64,000 nucleotides of DNA from Eoetvoesiella caeni (GTDB taxonomy: Bacteria > Pseudomonadota > Gammaproteobacteria > Burkholderiales > Burkholderiaceae_B): contig NZ_QNRQ01000003.1 in assembly GCF_003315175.1 (NCBI RefSeq), positions 1 to 64,000 on the forward strand. The letters run 5' to 3'. A program made the translations under genes and the position numbers. Below the pieces are notes generated by a model. The model did not search any database, was not told the DNA's origin, and saw nothing but the letters and a program-made list of their open reading frames with translations. This document shows, piece after piece, positions 61,279-64,000 of the stretch (the first letter of the stretch is position 1; each line of letters begins with the position of its first letter).

Positions 61279-64000
61279 ATGTCCACGCCACCCCAAGCCA
61301 GCATCCTCGACGGCTACGCCGAACTTGACTGCCTCTCGAATTTCTCGTTTTTAAAAGGCGCATCCCAGCCCGAAGAGCTGGTGCACCGGGCCGCCGAACT
61401 GGGCTACGCCGCCTTGGCATTAAGCGACGACTGCTCTTTGGCTGGCGTTGTCCGGGCACACGTGGCCGTCAAGCAAATCAATAAAGAACACTACCCCGAT
61501 TTCAAGCTGATTATCGGCAGCCGATTTTTTTTGCAGGCTCCGCAAATGCCGCCCCTGCAGATTATTGCGCTGGCCAGCAACGTTGACGGCTATGGGAATC
61601 TGTCTGAATTCATTACGCTGGTCCGCATGCGCAGCCCCCAGAAAGGCCAGTACACGCTCGAACCCGATCAACTCTACAACCCGGGTTCGGGCTACCAGCA
61701 TTTATGCGGCCTGCCCAATTGCCAAGTCATTCTTGTCCCGGAGTACGGCATAGGCTCCGGCATGCTGCGGCGGCAAATCGGTCTTGTACAACCGGCGTTT
61801 CCCGGCCGCCTGTGGCTAGGTCTGGGCCTGCAGCACCGCCACAATGACGCCCAGCACCTGGCTACCATACAACAAGCCGGACAAACCCACGGCCTGCCCA
61901 TCACCGCAATCGGCCAGGCTGAAATGCATAGCCGTTCGCGCCAGCCCATGCACGATACCCTGACCGCCATCCGTCTCCATGAAACCATCGGCCAGTGCGG
62001 CTATGCGCTAAAAAGCAATGCCGAACATCACTTGCGCAGCCGCTCGCGCCTGATGCGCCTATATCCCCGGCAAACCTTGCTGGAAACGCTGCGCATCGCC
62101 AGCCTGTGCACATTCAATCTCGACGAAATCCGCTATCTCTATCCCACCGAAGCGGGGCCGGGCGGCATGACGCCCCGCGCCTATCTGCACCAGGAAACCC
62201 TGCGTGGCGCAAGGCAGCGTTATCCCGCAGGCATTCCTGAAAATGTCCTGAAGCAGGTCGAGTCCGAGCTGGACATCATTACAGGCCTGCGCTACGAGTC
62301 GTATTTCCTCACTGTCTACGACCTCGTGATGTTCGCACGCGAGCGCGGCATTCTATGCCAGGGCCGCGGCTCGGCCGCCAATTCCGCTGTTTGCTACTGC
62401 CTGGGCATTACCGAGGTCAACCCTGAAAACGGCAACACCCTGTTTGCCCGTTTCATCAGCACCGACAGGAACGAGCCGCCCGACATCGACGTCGACTTCG
62501 AACATCAGCGGCGCGAAGAAGTCATTCAATATGTCTACAACAAATATGGGCGCCAACGCGCCGCCCTGACGGCCGTGGTCACGACCTACCGCACCCGTAG
62601 CGCAGTACGCGATACCGGCAAGGCGCTAGGAATAGGCCTTGACCTGGTCGACCGTATCGCACGCTCGTTCGAATACTGGGACGGCCAGCAGTCCTTGCTT
62701 GAAAAGATGGCCGAACAAGGCCTGGAACCCAATTCGCATACAGTACAGGCCTGGGCTGCTCTGGCTCAAACCCTGAAGGGCTTTCCCCGTCACCTGTCTC
62801 AGCATCCCGGAGGATTCGTCGTTTCCAGCGGCAAGTTAACCCGCCTGGTTCCCATCGAAAACGCCGCCATGCCCGATCGCAGCGTCGTCCAATGGGACAA
62901 AGACGACCTGGACGCCATGGGCCTGCTGAAAGTCGACGTGCTTGCCCTGGGCATGCTTTCCGCCCTGCGCCGCACCCTGGAACTGGCCGGCCAGCGCCGG
63001 GGGCATCCCTTCACCATGCAGAACGTTCCCGACAACGACGAGGAGACTTTCGACATGATCTGCCAGGCCGACACCGTCGGCGTCTTTCAGATTGAGTCGC
63101 GTGCGCAAATGAGCATGCTGCCCCGCTTGAAGCCTCGATCCTTTTACGATCTGGTCATTCAAATCGCCATAGTCCGGCCCGGCCCTATTCATGGCGACAT
63201 GGTCCACCCTTATCTGCGTCGCCGCCAAGGGGTCGATACCGCCATACCTGCGTCCCCGAAACTCGAACATATTCTCAATCGTACGCTGGGCATACCCATT
63301 TTCCAGGAGCAGGTCATGCAAATTGCCATGGTTGCCGCAGACTTCAGCCCCGGCGAAGCCGACGAGCTCCGGCGCTCCATGGCGGCCTGGAAACGTAAAG
63401 GCACCATCGACAAATTGCGGCCCAAACTGATTGCCGGCATGAAGAAAAACGGCTATCCCTCCGATTTTATCGAGGCTATTTACAGGCAATTGGAAGGCTT
63501 CGGAGAGTACGGTTTTCCCGAAAGCCATTCGGCCAGCTTTGCCAAACTGGCCTACCTTAGCGCCTGGCTCAAGCGCCACGAGCCCGAAGCTTTTCTTGCG
63601 GCGTTGCTCAACTCACAGCCCATGGGCTTTTATTCGGCCAGCCAATTGGTTCAGGACGCGCGGCGCCACAACGTCCGGGTTCTGCCTGTCGACGTGGTCC
63701 ACAGTACTTGGGAAAGTCAGTTCGCGGCCCCTCAAGAGGAGAATGGAGATGCAAGGGCGCGCCCCGCTGTGCGCCTGGGCCTGCACATGGTGGCCGGCCT
63801 CTCGCAAGAAGCGGGGCTGCGCATTGAAGCCGCACGCAGCGCCAGTCCATTCGCAAGCACCCAGGATCTGGCGCGACGGGCGCAGCTAAGCCGGCACGAT
63901 ATGGATGCGCTGGCCAGCGCCGATGCTTTGTTGATATTAAGCGGCCATCGCCGCATAGCGCGCTGGGAAGCGGCCAATATGCCGCTCAAAGGTTTGCTGC
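61279..64000 (+). CDS. dnaE2: Error-prone DNA polymerase DnaE2 (ImuC), 3' end beyond the window
   Basis: 907 codons are present; the normal length is about 1,030-1,090, so roughly the last 120-180 residues lie outside. N-terminal PHP domain (AELDCLSNFSFLKGASQ), polymerase palm with catalytic Asp402 and Asp404 in PDIDVDFEHQRREE, GRGSAANSAVCYCLG, and the fingers region HPGGFVVSSG. The PHP domain lacks several metal ligands as usual for DnaE2. It carries out mutagenic translesion synthesis with ImuA and ImuB. Starts 24 bases after imuB. Confidence 0.93.
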   Translation, partial: MSTPPQASILDGYAELDCLSNFSFLKGASQPEELVHRAAELGYAALALSDDCSLAGVVRAHVAVKQINKEHYPDFKLIIGSRFFLQAPQMPPLQIIALASNVDGYGNLSEFITLVRMRSPQKGQYTLEPDQLYNPGSGYQHLCGLPNCQVILVPEYGIGSGMLRRQIGLVQPAFPGRLWLGLGLQHRHNDAQHLATIQQAGQTHGLPITAIGQAEMHSRSRQPMHDTLTAIRLHETIGQCGYALKSNAEHHLRSRSRLMRLYPRQTLLETLRIASLCTFNLDEIRYLYPTEAGPGGMTPRAYLHQETLRGARQRYPAGIPENVLKQVESELDIITGLRYESYFLTVYDLVMFARERGILCQGRGSAANSAVCYCLGITEVNPENGNTLFARFISTDRNEPPDIDVDFEHQRREEVIQYVYNKYGRQRAALTAVVTTYRTRSAVRDTGKALGIGLDLVDRIARSFEYWDGQQSLLEKMAEQGLEPNSHTVQAWAALAQTLKGFPRHLSQHPGGFVVSSGKLTRLVPIENAAMPDRSVVQWDKDDLDAMGLLKVDVLALGMLSALRRTLELAGQRRGHPFTMQNVPDNDEETFDMICQADTVGVFQIESRAQMSMLPRLKPRSFYDLVIQIAIVRPGPIHGDMVHPYLRRRQGVDTAIPASPKLEHILNRTLGIPIFQEQVMQIAMVAADFSPGEADELRRSMAAWKRKGTIDKLRPKLIAGMKKNGYPSDFIEAIYRQLEGFGEYGFPESHSASFAKLAYLSAWLKRHEPEAFLAALLNSQPMGFYSASQLVQDARRHNVRVLPVDVVHSTWESQFAAPQEENGDARARPAVRLGLHMVAGLSQEAGLRIEAARSASPFASTQDLARRAQLSRHDMDALASADALLILSGHRRIARWEAANMPLKGLL

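Noticed and set aside
1-64000. tRNA, rRNA, CRISPR arrays, prophage or complete insertion sequences
   Set aside because: None could be seen by eye; a covariance-model and repeat search would be needed to exclude short or degenerate ones.

Overview
The window looks like chromosomal DNA of a betaproteobacterium of the order Burkholderiales, most likely family Alcaligenaceae (the Bordetella/Pusillimonas/Achromobacter neighbourhood). This is inferred from the GC-rich coding style, the abundance of branched-chain/amide-type (HAAT) ABC transporters and tripartite-looking solute uptake genes, the glnA-ntrB-ntrC and rph-rdgB-hemW gene orders, an oxyR with Cys199/Cys208 beside recG, and an imuA-imuB-dnaE2 mutagenesis cassette. 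No rRNA, tRNA, CRISPR array, intact insertion sequence or prophage was seen. Almost all of it is ordinary core or accessory metabolism.

Layout. 1-0.9 kb: a decayed, gene-poor edge with repeated TTTAGTTCCG-type motifs and a frameshifted cytochrome c remnant. 0.9-3.7 kb: a CHRD-domain secreted protein, a DedA-rhodanese fusion and a GAF-GGDEF protein whose GGDEF signature is degenerate. 3.9-8.5 kb: a complete five-gene HAAT operon (binding protein, LivH, LivM, LivG, LivF, with ATGA overlaps). 8.5-12.4 kb: a small membrane protein, a chemoreceptor with a sigma-28 promoter and a CheR-tether pentapeptide, a small lipoprotein and a pirin. 12.4-17.6 kb: an MgtA-type P-type ATPase with a long leader, an orphan HAAT binding protein and a flavin reductase. 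17.8-21 kb: acetoacetyl-CoA synthetase, a MarR regulator and a universal stress protein. 21-28.3 kb: slipin/NfeD pair, DUF488 protein, fumarase C, an Epd/GAPDH-like enzyme, an SDR, a beta-class glutathione transferase. 28.4-36.2 kb: an MFS transporter facing a second HAAT system (livHMGF), a queuosine-precursor-type transporter, proC and a LivJ-type binding protein. 36.2-41.2 kb: dps, oxyR, recG, ridA and ferredoxin-NADP reductase, an oxidative-stress block. 41.7-45.4 kb: a ferric-iron ABC transporter. 45.4-49.6 kb: ntrC, ntrB, glnA with a sigma-54 promoter and NtrC site. 49.7-58 kb: hemW, rdgB, rph, yicC, a lipoprotein, a cupin, a secreted nucleosidase, PBP7, an NRDE protein and an atypical esterase. 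59-64 kb: LexA-box controlled imuA-imuB-dnaE2, the last gene running off the window.

The most unusual signal is a dispersed ~80-bp GC-rich palindromic element. It occurs as a tandem array of 3.4 copies with an exact 81-bp (27-codon) period inside livM of the second HAAT system, where it is translated in frame; as 2.4 copies of an 80-bp version over the rph/yicC divergent region; and as a truncated piece that forms a terminator just after the ferredoxin-NADP reductase gene. It resembles in behaviour, not in sequence, the in-frame palindromic elements of Rickettsia. Other points worth checking are an esterase whose nucleophile serine is replaced by aspartate, a cysteine-rich micro-ORF in the mgtA leader, and a signal-peptide-bearing purine nucleosidase.

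Functional names come from reading conserved motifs by eye; no database search was run. Starts were moved from the longest reading frame when a ribosome binding site, signal peptide or family N-terminus favoured it.
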